A DNA stretch of 64,000 nt from Acidobacteriota bacterium (GTDB lineage Bacteria > Acidobacteriota > Holophagae > Acanthopleuribacterales > Acanthopleuribacteraceae): assembly GCA_030066195.1 (NCBI GenBank), contig JASJCB010000102.1, positions 1 through 64,000 on the forward strand, read 5' to 3'. Of this stretch, positions 45,319 through 54,231 are shown piece by piece. Within the stretch, counting starts at the first letter, position 1, and each line of letters begins with the position of its first letter. The notes beneath the pieces are model-generated. The model did not search any database and was not told the origin of the DNA. It worked only from the letters and a program-made list of their open reading frames with translations. Both the position numbers and the translations under genes were made by a program.

Positions 45319-46371
45319 TCAGGAACGATTGGGTTTCATGATGTGCAGGCTCAATTCGCCGTCCTCGTCGGAAATCACGCCCAACACCTTACCTCGGGAA
45401 CCGAATAAGTTACCGCCCTCACCCAACCGGTAGGTAAAGCGACCCGCGGTCTTACCGTTTTTGTCGATCACGATACCCTGGCAATCACTGTAATAGGTGG
45501 ACTGAACGTAGACCAGAAAGCCGCCGTCCTCCAAGGGCACGATGCGATTGTAGAAAGGTTTGCGATCGGGGAAGACTACTTTGAAAAAGCTCTGGTTCTT
45601 GAACCAGGTCTGGGCATTCCATTCGTCTTCATCGTCCTTGGTTATTTCTTCGCGAATCATGCCTACGCTGACAGTGCGAACCAATTTTCCGTCCGGGTCG
45701 TAGACATTGAACTTGGCCTTGGCGTTATCACCCACGATCACATGACCGGAAACCTCATCATAAGCGGAGACCATGGTGGTCGCATAGGGGATCAGGATCA
45801 CGCGCCGATTGCCGCCCTCCGATCCGTAGCGCCAGGTCTCGTCTTTGACCTGTTGGTATTCCTTGATCAGTTTGCCGTCCATATTGTAACGCGCAAACTT
45901 GCGGTAAGGCACATCGCTGAACCAACTGGCGTTGGTGACCAGCAGGTTCTCGTCGTCCATCACCTCGAACAAGTTGACGGCGCCCTGGGTAACCTCCAGC
46001 GGCAGGTTCTTGATGAACTTATGGTCCCTGTCGAAGATATTGATGAATTTGGAACCGTGGTCGTACACATAGATGCGTTTTTCAGTGATCCCGATACTCC
46101 CGGCCGTGCCGGCATTACCTCTGAAAGAGAATTCGCCGGGACCCTGGCCTTGTTTACCGAAATGATTCTTGAAGCTGCCGTCGGCCTTCCATACCATGAC
46201 CATCACGGAACGGGCGTCGATCAAATAGATATCGCCCTCGGGCGTCAGCGCCACATCGGCTACCGATTGCACGTACAGGTCGGTGGACTCGGAAACATCT
46301 TCCAAGGTCAGCACGGGTTTCAAATCCAGCTTGGCGTCAACCGCCAGCAAAGTAACTAAAAGCACGAACAT
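45319..46371 (-). CDS. Exported six-bladed beta-propeller protein
   Basis: The 350-aa protein has a signal peptide (MFVLLVTLLAVDAK) and propeller blades (VADVALTPEGDIYLIDAR, FGKQGQGPGEFSF, IGITEKRIYVYDHGSKFINIFD). It is a homologue of the propeller at 10497-11474, sharing the FG.QGQGP.E. motif but little else. The function is unknown; ligand-binding or scaffolding in the cell envelope is typical. AGGGG lies 7 nt before the ATG at 46371; an in-frame GTG five codons upstream has no site. It lies 42 nt upstream of the oxidoreductase gene, same strand. Confidence 0.8.
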   Translation of the reverse strand: MFVLLVTLLAVDAKLDLKPVLTLEDVSESTDLYVQSVADVALTPEGDIYLIDARSVMVMVWKADGSFKNHFGKQGQGPGEFSFRGNAGTAGSIGITEKRIYVYDHGSKFINIFDRDHKFIKNLPLEVTQGAVNLFEVMDDENLLVTNASWFSDVPYRKFARYNMDGKLIKEYQQVKDETWRYGSEGGNRRVILIPYATTMVSAYDEVSGHVIVGDNAKAKFNVYDPDGKLVRTVSVGMIREEITKDDEDEWNAQTWFKNQSFFKVVFPDRKPFYNRIVPLEDGGFLVYVQSTYYSDCQGIVIDKNGKTAGRFTYRLGEGGNLFGSRGKVLGVISDEDGELSLHIMKPNRS

Positions 46372-46499
46372 CAAAACACCCCTCACACACTTTCCGGAAA
46401 ACTCACTAAAAGGTTATTCGAGATCAGCCCGGAAAAAGATGCACCTTGTGTAGGACATTGATACTTCTCCATTTCAAAATACGGCGTTTGGCAACGAAC

Positions 46500-46529
46500 C
46501 TGCCCTGGCGCGAAAATTCCGGCTATAAT
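46500..46529 (+). promoter_or_regulatory. Candidate promoter of psuG
   Basis: A consensus -10 box TATAAT (46524-46529) lies 27 nt before the ATG at 46557; the -35 element is weak (CTGCCC, 18-nt spacer). Judged by eye. Confidence 0.35.
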
Positions 46530-46556
46530 AAACCCGGCAACAGGGGAGGTCGGATC

Positions 46557-47465
46557 ATGTTGGAATATTCGGAAGCAGTAGCCGAGGCCATAGTAAAGGG
46601 ACAACCGGTTGTCGCGCTTGAATCTACCATCATTGTCCACGGGATGCCCTTCCCCCAAAATCTGGAGACAGCGCACCTGTTGGAGACAACCGTTCGAGAG
46701 CGGGGCGCCGTTCCCGCGACCATCGCCGTGTTGGAAGGGAAGATTCGCATCGGCCTGGACCCCGCGTCCCTGGAGAAACTGGCCCGCGCCCAAAATGTGG
46801 CCAAGGTCAGCCGACGCGACCTGCCCGTCGTCCTAGCTCGGGGCGGCGACGGGGCCACCACGGTTGCGGCTACCATGATCTGCGCGGCGCGCGCCGGCAT
46901 CCAGGTTTTTGCTACCGGCGGGCTGGGCGGCGTTCATTGGGACGGGCACAACACCATGGATGTCTCCGCCGACCTGACCGAGTTGGCCCAAACCAATGTG
47001 GCCGTGGTCTGCGCGGGCGCCAAGGCCGTGCTGGACCTGGGCCGAACCCTGGAAGTTCTGGAAACCCTGGGCGTCCCCGTCATCGGCTATCAAACCGACG
47101 CTTTTCCTGCCTTCTATATTCGCGACAGCGGCTTCCCCGTTCCGGCCAGGCTGGATGATCCCGACCAGATTGCCCAAATGCTGCAAACCAAATGGGATCT
47201 GGACCTGAAAGGCGGCGCGGTCATCGCCAACCCCATTCCCCCCGAACACGCCATGAACGCCGGGGAGATGAACGCCGCCGTTGAACAATCGCTTCAAGAA
47301 GCCGCACAACAAGGCATTACCGGCAAGGAAATCACCCCGTTTCTATTGGACCGCATGCAACAACACACGCAAGGCCGCAGTCTGGCCGCCAACATCGCCC
47401 TGGCCAAAAATAACGCCGCCCTGGCCGCCGACATCGCCGTCTGCATGAAAAGAAACCTGCCGTAA
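46557..47465 (+). CDS. psuG: Pseudouridine-5'-phosphate glycosidase
   Basis: The 302-aa protein has the family motifs PVVALESTIIVHGMPFPQN, RRDLPVVLARGGDGATTVAATM, FATGGLGGVHWDGHNTMDVSADL and GAKAVLDLGRTLEVLETLGVPVIGYQT. PsuG cleaves pseudouridine 5'-phosphate to uracil and ribose 5-phosphate in the cytoplasm. The usual partner PsuK (pseudouridine kinase) is not adjacent, so pseudouridine phosphate must come from elsewhere. The start is set by GGGAGG with 7-nt spacing. Confidence 0.93.
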   Translation: MLEYSEAVAEAIVKGQPVVALESTIIVHGMPFPQNLETAHLLETTVRERGAVPATIAVLEGKIRIGLDPASLEKLARAQNVAKVSRRDLPVVLARGGDGATTVAATMICAARAGIQVFATGGLGGVHWDGHNTMDVSADLTELAQTNVAVVCAGAKAVLDLGRTLEVLETLGVPVIGYQTDAFPAFYIRDSGFPVPARLDDPDQIAQMLQTKWDLDLKGGAVIANPIPPEHAMNAGEMNAAVEQSLQEAAQQGITGKEITPFLLDRMQQHTQGRSLAANIALAKNNAALAADIAVCMKRNLP

Positions 47466-47494
47466 GGAAAGCGGTCGCGATCGGTCGTGAAAAA

Positions 47495-47514
47495 CATGAA
47501 ATTGTTTTTTCATG
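47495..47514 (+). terminator. Hairpin downstream of psuG
   Basis: CATGAAA-TTGTTT-TTTCATG, a perfect 7-bp AT-rich stem about 30 nt after the psuG stop. Weak as a terminator (no GC-rich stem), but positioned as one. Confidence 0.35.
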
Positions 47515-47667
47515 CCGCAAGTTACTGGAATCATAACCCTTGATATCCAGATCAAGGGAAACGCATGCTTTCTGCTTGACCCGGCCTTTCACTTCGAAGA
47601 CAATATGAATCAATCATTTCATGTGCGTATATATATGAAACGCACGATTCACATTCGGAGGAGAGCG

Positions 47668-49530
47668 ATGAAATACACCCTTCCCTTTCTGTCTCTGTTG
47701 TTCCTACTCGCCTTACCCGTCCGAGCCCAAGGCACCATCATGATCGCCGGCGGCGGTAGCGAGGGTGACCAGGGCGATACGTCTTCCTGGTCCTATAAAC
47801 TGTACCAACATCTGCTGACCAACGGCGATACCGACGGCGACGGCATCATTCGCACGGCCATTCTCACCGAAAGCCTGCCGAGCAACCCGTCCGACGCCGA
47901 ATGGATGCCCAACTACATGGAATGGATCGGTTCAACCCTGGGCCTGAACGTGGTAGCGACCAACTACGAGGTCAAATCCAAAAACGACGCCAATAAAAGC
48001 AACGTGGTCGGCGACGTTGCCGATGCCGACGCCATCTTCATCAAAGGCGGCGACCAGGGCGCCTATTACGATCTGTGGAACGGCACCCTGCTGGAAACCC
48101 ATATTCGCACGGCCGTCGGTCGCGGCGCCTCCATCGGCGGCACCTCCGCGGGCGCCATGAGCATGTCCGAATACTGTCTCTGCGGCAGCATGGACATGAT
48201 CTCCGACGACGTGTTGACCGACAGCCATACGTCCTACCTGAACGATGCAAGCGACGGCGGCTCCGGTATTCACACCGATTTCCTTTCCTTCCTTGCGAAT
48301 GTGGCCGTGGAAACTCACTTCACGGAGCGCGGTCGGTTGGGTCGCATGGCCGGGGTTCTGGCCAAGGCTTCCGACGATTTCAACAACAACGGCATTCTGT
48401 CTATCGGCCTCGAACGTCAGACCGGCGTGTTCATCAACGGCAACGTGGCCGAGGTGGTGGGCATCGGCGCGGTGACCTTCCTACACCAATCCTCACAAAC
48501 AAGCCTGGTGCGCACCGCCGGGGAACCGCTCTACTTCACCGACCTGGTGCTGGACCGCCTGACCGAGGGCTGGCAGTACAACATCTCCACGAAAACGCCG
48601 CTCACCGGCTCCGCTCCGTCAGGCACGGTTTCCATCAACCCGACCCTTGCCGATCGCACCAACAGCGGCGCGCTGACCATCAACGGCAACACGGATAACG
48701 ACAAAGAGAAATTCGGCCATTACGGCGATATCTACCCCGACGACTACGCTCGCGTGGGAGGTAGCGCCGATCCCTATGTGAAGGATTCCGTCGGGTTCAC
48801 CGATATCACCAGCAGTAACCGCGCCGACAAACACGAAACCCTGTACCGATTGCTCTATGACCAGCCTGCCGATGTGGGTTTCCTGGTCTACCCGGGCGCC
48901 GTTATCTCCCGCACCGCCGGCACGCCCGATGTGATCGAGTTCGGCAGCGGCATGGCCTCGCTGGTCATCGATACCGCCGACGCTACCCATAAAGGCCTCT
49001 CGCCCTATACCTCCAACTGGGCAAGCAGCGGCGGTAGCCTGAAAGCCGCCTCGTTCGTGGGCGCCCGCCTGCACATCATGGCCGACACGGCAACCCACGA
49101 GACCGGTTACGACACGCGCACCCACCAGATCGTCACGGTCACCGGAGGCGGCGGCAATCCCGGCGGCGGCATTGCCGAAATCGAGCCCAATGACAGCCGC
49201 GGCTCCGCCCACGACCTGAGAAGCGAGTCCTGGCCGATCACCGTTACGGGTACGATTGCTACGACCAATGACCGCGATTACTTCAAGATCGAACTGGGCC
49301 CCCGTGAAACCCTGACGGCGGCGCTCGATGTACCCGCCGGGTTGGACTACGATCTCTACCTGCTGGACAACCGCGGGCGCACGGTGGTGCGTTCGGTGAA
49401 CGACGGTTCCGGCGTCAACGAATCTCTGACCTATACCAACGGTCGCAGAGCCAGAACCTACTACGTAGAAATTGAAAGCTACAGCGGCGCAAGCGGGTCC
49501 AACAGCTACCAATTGGACCTCAGCAAATAA
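47668..49530 (+). CDS. Secreted cyanophycinase-like (S51) peptidase with PPC domain
   Basis: The 620-aa protein has a signal peptide (about 1-20, ending VRAQ) and a peptidase-S51/cyanophycinase domain: IMIAGGG, DADAIFIKGGDQ, nucleophile Ser in IGGTSAGAMSM, and VETHFTERGRLGRM. The C-terminal ~100 residues form a pre-peptidase C-terminal (PPC)-like beta domain (EIEPNDSRGSA, DYFKIELGPRETLTAALDVPAGLDYDLYLLD broken as usual), which in secreted proteases is often removed on maturation. Cyanophycinases cleave beta-Asp-Arg dipeptides; secreted relatives act on other beta-aspartyl or unknown substrates. GGAGGAG precedes the ATG at 47668. Confidence 0.9.
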   Translation: MKYTLPFLSLLFLLALPVRAQGTIMIAGGGSEGDQGDTSSWSYKLYQHLLTNGDTDGDGIIRTAILTESLPSNPSDAEWMPNYMEWIGSTLGLNVVATNYEVKSKNDANKSNVVGDVADADAIFIKGGDQGAYYDLWNGTLLETHIRTAVGRGASIGGTSAGAMSMSEYCLCGSMDMISDDVLTDSHTSYLNDASDGGSGIHTDFLSFLANVAVETHFTERGRLGRMAGVLAKASDDFNNNGILSIGLERQTGVFINGNVAEVVGIGAVTFLHQSSQTSLVRTAGEPLYFTDLVLDRLTEGWQYNISTKTPLTGSAPSGTVSINPTLADRTNSGALTINGNTDNDKEKFGHYGDIYPDDYARVGGSADPYVKDSVGFTDITSSNRADKHETLYRLLYDQPADVGFLVYPGAVISRTAGTPDVIEFGSGMASLVIDTADATHKGLSPYTSNWASSGGSLKAASFVGARLHIMADTATHETGYDTRTHQIVTVTGGGGNPGGGIAEIEPNDSRGSAHDLRSESWPITVTGTIATTNDRDYFKIELGPRETLTAALDVPAGLDYDLYLLDNRGRTVVRSVNDGSGVNESLTYTNGRRARTYYVEIESYSGASGSNSYQLDLSK

Positions 49531-49554
49531 GTTCTCTTTAATTGTCCTCATTAG

Positions 49555-49595
49555 AGGTGGCCGGTTCCATGTGCAGGAACCGGTCACCTTTTTTT
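49555..49595 (+). terminator. Rho-independent terminator
   Basis: A stem built from AGGTG.CCGGTTCC and GGAACCGG.CACCT around a 7-nt loop, followed by TTTTTTT, 24 nt after the stop of the S51 peptidase gene. It lies before the convergent DUF72 gene stop and probably serves the peptidase gene. Confidence 0.85.
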
Positions 49596-49603
49596 GTGCG
49601 CCG

Positions 49604-50476
49604 TCAAAACAAGCTCAGTTGTTCCTGCTCCGGGCCTTCTTTTTCGATCGGCCAGGGAGGCATGTCGGGCAGTTCCGGCAACTCCTTTCGCAATGTTTCG
49701 TGGAACAGACGACACAGTTCCGGCGCCCGCTCGTCGTCCGGCGCCTGGTGCATGAATACGAACGGGGTGCGGCCCTCGCGAATCCAACCCGCTACGACGC
49801 CGGTCCAGACGCGTACCGCTTCCACGTCCCGTTCTACTTCCGGGTAACCCACATATCGCAGAAAAGGATAGCGACCCAGGGCTTGGGTGCGCACCGGGGT
49901 TTTGGGCTTGCGGCGCTGGGCGTCTTTCAGTTCGGGATCGCCGGTTTCCAGGGACATCAATCGTCGTGTATCGAACACTACCCGATCCATCTCCAAAGCT
50001 GCCAACATCTGCTCCAAATCACGTTCCAAAGCGTCCTGGCGGAAGAATCGCGGCGACCTCAGTTCCACCGCGTAGTCGAATTGGGTGGGCAGGCTCTCCA
50101 GGTAGCGGCGCAAGGTGGTGAAATTGTCGAAGTGCGGCGGCAATTGGAGGAAGAAGGGGCCTAACTGTCCATGCAGCGGCGCCAGCGCTTGGAAAAAAGC
50201 CTCGGTTTCAGTCTGAGCATCGCGAAGCGCTTTGTCGTGTGAGATCACCCGGGGAAACTTGAAGCAAAACCGAAAGCCCGGCGCGGCGGAGGCTCGCCAT
50301 TTCAGGACCGTGGCCGCCGCCGGCACCGCATAGAAGGTGGTGTTGCCCTCGACGGTGGTCAGCACCGAACTGTACTGCTTGAGGAACTCTGCCGGCTTGG
50401 CCTTACGCGTAAAGAACCGCCCGGTCCAGGACTTGTTCGACCACATGGGACAACCCAGATAGTACGGATGCGTCAT
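49604..50476 (-). CDS. DUF72 (YecE-like) protein
   Basis: The 290-aa protein has the DUF72 TIM-barrel-like pattern: YYLGCPMWSNKSWTGRFF, FLKQYSSVLTTVEGNTTFYAVP, GFRFCFKFPRVISHD, LGPFFLQLPPHF, DYAVELRSPRFF, PFVFMHQAPDDERAPEL. The family is widespread but its biochemical function is unknown. It begins 7 nt after the tsaD stop, with GAGG upstream of the ATG, so it is in an operon with tsaD. Confidence 0.9.
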   Translation of the reverse strand: MTHPYYLGCPMWSNKSWTGRFFTRKAKPAEFLKQYSSVLTTVEGNTTFYAVPAAATVLKWRASAAPGFRFCFKFPRVISHDKALRDAQTETEAFFQALAPLHGQLGPFFLQLPPHFDNFTTLRRYLESLPTQFDYAVELRSPRFFRQDALERDLEQMLAALEMDRVVFDTRRLMSLETGDPELKDAQRRKPKTPVRTQALGRYPFLRYVGYPEVERDVEAVRVWTGVVAGWIREGRTPFVFMHQAPDDERAPELCRLFHETLRKELPELPDMPPWPIEKEGPEQEQLSLF

Positions 50477-50483
50477 GGCGACC

Positions 50484-51527
50484 TCAGGTTTTGCGCAGCA
50501 GGTCGACGGCCGCGTAGGGTTTGGCCGAGACGTCCGTCACCAGGTCCAGTTCATCGCGGCGCCCCAGGTGGAATAACCGCCAACCCTCGGCGGCAATCAT
50601 GGCGGCGTTATCCGTGGACAGTTTGGGCGAGGAGATGAAGGCGGGCAGCCCGCGACTTTGAGCAAGAGCCTCGAATTCGGTACGCAGGTGACTGTTGCAG
50701 GCCACCCCGCCGCCCAACAGCAGCGCTTGGGCGGCGTCTTGATCCAGACCCAGCGAAACCCTGTCCAACAGGTGTCTGCATACCGCCGCCTGGAAGGACG
50801 CGGCCAGGTCGCGAACGGCCTCGCCGTCGGGATCGCGAAAGGCTTCCGGGTCGCGTTCGATATGCCGCGAGGCAGCGGTTTTCATGCCGCTGAAGGAAAA
50901 GTCAAGCGAACCGTCACTGAACTTGGGTTTAGAGAAGGCATAGCGCTTGGGATTGCCCCGGCGCGCCAGGCGGTCGATCAAGGGACCACCGGGAAAGCCC
51001 AGACCCAGCATTTTGCTCAGTTTATCATAGGCCTCACCGGCCGCGTCGTCACGGGACTTGGTCAGCAGCACCAGTTCCCGATTCTCCCGCACGCGAAACA
51101 AATGCGTGTGACCGCCGCTGACGATCAAAGCCAGGGCGGGTAAAGGAATCTCGCCGTATTCCAAAAACAAGGCGGCCACATGACCCCCGATGTGATTGAC
51201 GCCGATCAACGGCAGCCCGGCGCCCATGGCCAGACCTTTGGCAAAGTTGACGCCCACCATCAATGACCCGGCCAATCCGGGACCGGCGGTGACGGCAATC
51301 GCGGTCATGTTTTCCAAGCTCAGACCGGCATCGTCCATGGCCTTGCGATAGACGGCGGGAATGTTCTTCAAATGAGCGCGACCGGCCAACTCGGGCACTA
51401 CCCCAAGATAGGGCGCATGCTCCTGAACCTGAGAGGATACCACATTGGCCAGGATGCTTCGATCCTCGGCCACTACAGCGATCGACGTGTCGTCGCAAGA
51501 TGATTCAATGCCCAGTAAATACCTCAT
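50484..51527 (-). CDS. tsaD: tRNA N6-threonylcarbamoyladenosine transferase TsaD
   Basis: The 347-aa protein is a full TsaD (Kae1/Gcp, ASKHA fold): GIESSCDDTSIAVV, VVPELAGRAHLKNI, VTAGPGLAGSLMVGVNFAKGLA, metal-binding VNHIGGH, LIVSGGHTHL, AAGEAYDKLSKMLGLGFPGGPLIDRLA, FSFSGMKTA, LLLGGGVACN. With TsaB/TsaE it transfers the threonylcarbamoyl group onto A37 of ANN-decoding tRNAs. The ATG at 51527 is chosen; a GTG immediately upstream is also in frame. It is followed by DUF72. Essential housekeeping gene. Confidence 0.96.
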   Translation of the reverse strand: MRYLLGIESSCDDTSIAVVAEDRSILANVVSSQVQEHAPYLGVVPELAGRAHLKNIPAVYRKAMDDAGLSLENMTAIAVTAGPGLAGSLMVGVNFAKGLAMGAGLPLIGVNHIGGHVAALFLEYGEIPLPALALIVSGGHTHLFRVRENRELVLLTKSRDDAAGEAYDKLSKMLGLGFPGGPLIDRLARRGNPKRYAFSKPKFSDGSLDFSFSGMKTAASRHIERDPEAFRDPDGEAVRDLAASFQAAVCRHLLDRVSLGLDQDAAQALLLGGGVACNSHLRTEFEALAQSRGLPAFISSPKLSTDNAAMIAAEGWRLFHLGRRDELDLVTDVSAKPYAAVDLLRKT

Positions 51528-51770
51528 CACCGGCTCATTCTATAGCAAAGCAAGCCGGCAGCAAAGCTGAATCCCCGCAACCGCGAGGACCTGTCAAAGT
51601 CGCGGGTCGAGCCCAAAAGAACCGGGTCCGGTTTTTGCTTGAATCCCGGCTCAGGTTCCGTGATTGTCTCCTTATCCGCAATGTAGGGTATGTAACAACT
51701 TTCCCTTACAGTTTCCAAAGTGATTGCCGGGCCTTATTAGGAACTCAAGCAAATCATGAACATAAGCTCT

Positions 51771-51980
51771 TTACCAGTAATGTGATAGACATAGTCCAGC
51801 TCTGTTTTGCCAACTTTTTCGCAAAAGTTGGTTAGCGACTGCGAATCGGCCCTCTATTTCCGCACTTGCTTGAATCAATTGTTGCTTCAACAGGGTAATG
51901 GGAGGCCCGCCGCCCACGTGATTTCGGCAGGACAACACCACGAGGAGCGATAGCAGGAGCACTGAGCATTTAAACTTCAT
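51771..51980 (-). CDS. Small putative lipoprotein
   Basis: The 69-aa frame starts with a textbook lipoprotein signal: a short basic N-terminus, hydrophobic core and lipobox VLSC (MKFKCSVLLLSLLVVLSC), followed by ~50 residues with a helical stretch (LLKQQLIQASAEIEGRFAVANQLL). AAGG precedes the ATG at about 8 nt. Reminiscent of entericidin-like small lipoproteins in size only. The flanks are AT-rich; no neighbour relation. Confidence 0.45.
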   Translation of the reverse strand: MKFKCSVLLLSLLVVLSCRNHVGGGPPITLLKQQLIQASAEIEGRFAVANQLLRKSWQNRAGLCLSHYW

Positions 51981-52432
51981 ATGCGTTGACCTTTTTGATA
52001 TTCATAAGGATGATGATAACAATTGCGAATGTCTCCTTTTGATTAATGTGCAAGAAATTGATCACAAGTATAATGGTTGAGCGTGAATCGGAATATCTGG
52101 TGTTGATGCTAAGGTGAAAAAAGTTCACCGTCAAGTGTCGATTTTTGATTGTTGACATGTACTATTGTCCCGCCCTCTGCTGGAGCAGCCTCAGTACAAC
52201 CTGCGTTTGCTGCCTCTAGGCACGATTTGGGGTTTTTCAAAATTAAGTGCTGTGGGTCAAGAAAAATCGGAAAAAAGCAGGCTAATGACCCAACACCTCC
52301 GGTATCAGTTTGGTGATCAACCGCAAAGGCCTTGTGGGTGAAGCAGTACTTGGTTAGCAGAAAACCGCCGGTATCAGGAGGGCGTCGTCAATCCCTTATC
52401 AACCACGAACAGCACGAATCACACGAATGAAA
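51981..52432. other. AT-rich intergenic region
   Basis: About 450 bases upstream of the small lipoprotein. No gene with support; a 62-codon frame on the minus strand overlaps the lipoprotein start but has no ribosome-binding site. A near-repeat CC(T/G)CCGGTATCAG(T/G) occurs twice (near 52296 and 52366). Confidence 0.4.
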
Positions 52433-53299
52433 TTAACTTGCCGTCTGTTCGAGAGATTCGCGCGCGTTCTCGGCATAGGGGCCTTGGGATTCCAGCTCGA
52501 GAAAACGACGCCACAATTCTTTGGCTTCTTCGGAACGGTTCGTTTCCTCCAGGATCCGGGCCAGGTTGTAGTGGATCATAGGGTTGCCAGGATAAAGTCG
52601 GGAGGCTTCGCGCAGGAGGTTGACCGCGTCATCGAGCATCTCTTGATGATTCTTGTTCAAGGCTACCAGGTATACTGCCGTGGCTTGCAGACATATTTGC
52701 TCAGGTGTTCCTCCTTTGTCATCCTCGAGTTCCCCATAGGCGAGGAGGGGCTCGTTATTGAGAATGTACAACATCGCCCTTCGGTAACGTATCCGCGACC
52801 CTGCTTTCTGCAATTGGTCCATGTACCCGTGGAGGTCTTCAGTCACGATCCCGGTAGGAACACTTCGTTTCGGTTTATAGACAGCCCAGGCGGACCCCAG
52901 GTCCTCCGTCAAATAGAAGCGGGGGAGATTCGCTCCCTGCTCGGCGAGATGGATCGTTGCCCGGTTAAAAACATCCTTCGTATCGACAGAGTCCCAATTC
53001 ACACTGAATCCGATGATCAACACGGCGGCCGCGGCCAGGAGCCCACCACCCAGGAAAGACCATCGCCCGCCGGGAAAGGTTCTGACCTCGCCCGAACCCG
53101 GGGTGGAAGGCGGTCCATGTTCTTCCGGCGGGTGTTCCGCCAGGACATGGAGCGTATCGGCCACGATCTCGTTACAGTCCTCACAAGACACCACATGGGC
53201 GATCACGCGTGTCCGTTCCTCGCCCTCGAGCGAACCCTCCATCAAGGCGGCCAGATCGGAGGGTTCAGGGCATACCGACAATTCCGTTGCTTGTTTCAT
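52433..53299 (-). CDS. Anti-sigma-like zinc-finger protein with TM helix and TPRs
   Basis: The 288-aa protein has an N-terminal zf-HC2 anti-sigma fold with the H-x3-C-x2-C pattern (HVVSCEDCNE), a TM helix (FLGGGLLAAAAVLIIGFSV, about 85-105) and a periplasmic part with TPR-like helices (HYNLARILEETNRSEEAKELWRRFLELE). It should hold the sigma factor encoded just upstream (53396-54127) at the membrane and release it on a signal. The start at 53299 follows GGAG; a longer frame to 53365 has no site. Same transcription unit as the sigma gene (96-nt gap). Confidence 0.82.
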   Translation of the reverse strand: MKQATELSVCPEPSDLAALMEGSLEGEERTRVIAHVVSCEDCNEIVADTLHVLAEHPPEEHGPPSTPGSGEVRTFPGGRWSFLGGGLLAAAAVLIIGFSVNWDSVDTKDVFNRATIHLAEQGANLPRFYLTEDLGSAWAVYKPKRSVPTGIVTEDLHGYMDQLQKAGSRIRYRRAMLYILNNEPLLAYGELEDDKGGTPEQICLQATAVYLVALNKNHQEMLDDAVNLLREASRLYPGNPMIHYNLARILEETNRSEEAKELWRRFLELESQGPYAENARESLEQTAS

Positions 53300-53395
53300 A
53301 GACCGACTCCAGCGGTCATCCCCTTCCCATAAGTTAAGACGGACACGACCGCGAATATTCTCCAATTATAGCCGAAATTCGGCCGGGCAGAAAAT

Positions 53396-54127
53396 TCAAC
53401 GTACACCGGCACGCTCCATCTCGCGGCGCAGATCCACGATGATCTTGTCCACCCAGCGATAGAGTTTCTTCTGGTTAGTGCCGAGACGGCGGGCGATCTC
53501 GGCGATCTTGAGCCCATCGTGGTAGACGAGCTTGACGAGCAGGCGCTCCTCGGGTTCCAGTCCGGCCAGGGTCTTCTGCATCACCGCATCGGCCCGGGAG
53601 AAGCGTTCCCGCTTCTCCTTTTCCAACAAGGCGAGCTCACCGCTCCCACCAACGGCGGGCAGCTCCCCCAAGGTGGCTTCGTCCAGTTCGGTACGGCCCG
53701 AGCGATAAGGCAACCGGTTGTAGAGGACCACCAGTTCGGCCTCGCTTTCATTCACACCGTGGTTATCGCGCAATATGCCGATAGCCACATCCAGGGAATG
53801 GCCGTCCCGGCTTGTGAGCATGTCCAATTGCACCGCGGTGGGCCCCAGCCTCTTGGCCTCGGCGCTGGGCTTCCACTTGCCCCATAGCTTGTTGCGGTAA
53901 TCCTGGAAAAAATGGCGCGCCACGGTGACCAGGTAGACCTGGATGTTGCCACGTCCCCGGTATTTGCCGATCACCGCGTAATCGTCTTCCATCAGCTTGA
54001 CGATCAGGGCCGAGACAAAATCCTCGCTGTCTTCACGGGAAAACCCGTTGCGGGCGCAGATGGCAGAGGCCGTCCGGCGAACATAGTCCAGGTTGGCTTC
54101 AAACAGTGCTTGATGTGAGGTAGGCAA
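53396..54127 (-). CDS. Sigma-70-family (ECF-like) RNA polymerase sigma factor
   Basis: The 243-aa protein has region 2 (YVRRTASAICARNGFSREDSEDFVSALIVKLMED, YLVTVARHFFQDYRNK) and a C-terminal region 4 helix-turn-helix (VKLVYHDGLKIAEIARRLGTNQKKLYRWVDKIIVDLRREM). An insertion of about 60 residues between the regions distinguishes it from small ECFs. It is expected to be controlled by the zinc-finger anti-sigma protein downstream. The start appears to be TTG at 54127 (in-frame stop further upstream), with no strong ribosome-binding site. It lies within the CHAT/protease run and may drive it. Confidence 0.8.
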   Translation of the reverse strand: MPTSHQALFEANLDYVRRTASAICARNGFSREDSEDFVSALIVKLMEDDYAVIGKYRGRGNIQVYLVTVARHFFQDYRNKLWGKWKPSAEAKRLGPTAVQLDMLTSRDGHSLDVAIGILRDNHGVNESEAELVVLYNRLPYRSGRTELDEATLGELPAVGGSGELALLEKEKRERFSRADAVMQKTLAGLEPEERLLVKLVYHDGLKIAEIARRLGTNQKKLYRWVDKIIVDLRREMERAGVR

Positions 54128-54142
54128 GGAACCGGCTCATTC

Positions 54143-54163
54143 GGGCCGGCACTAAGCCGGCCC
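54143..54163. terminator. Strong hairpin between protease and sigma genes
   Basis: GGGCCGGC-ACTAA-GCCGGCCC, an 8-bp perfect stem between the protease stop (54232) and the sigma start (54127). No T-run on the minus side; it could end or attenuate transcription before the sigma gene. Confidence 0.5.
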
Positions 54164-54231
54164 TTTAAGAGATAGATTGGCCTCATTATGTACGATTCAG
54201 GGTTCTTGTTCAACGGGAAAATGTCCATCTT

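Noticed and set aside
51531-51770. Possible tRNA-like stretch
   Set aside because: A T-arm-like GAATCCCGG was noticed, but no acceptor stem, D-arm or anticodon arm could be paired around it.
51970-52158. 62-codon minus frame upstream of the small lipoprotein
   Set aside because: AT-rich chance frame that overlaps the lipoprotein start and lacks a Shine-Dalgarno site.
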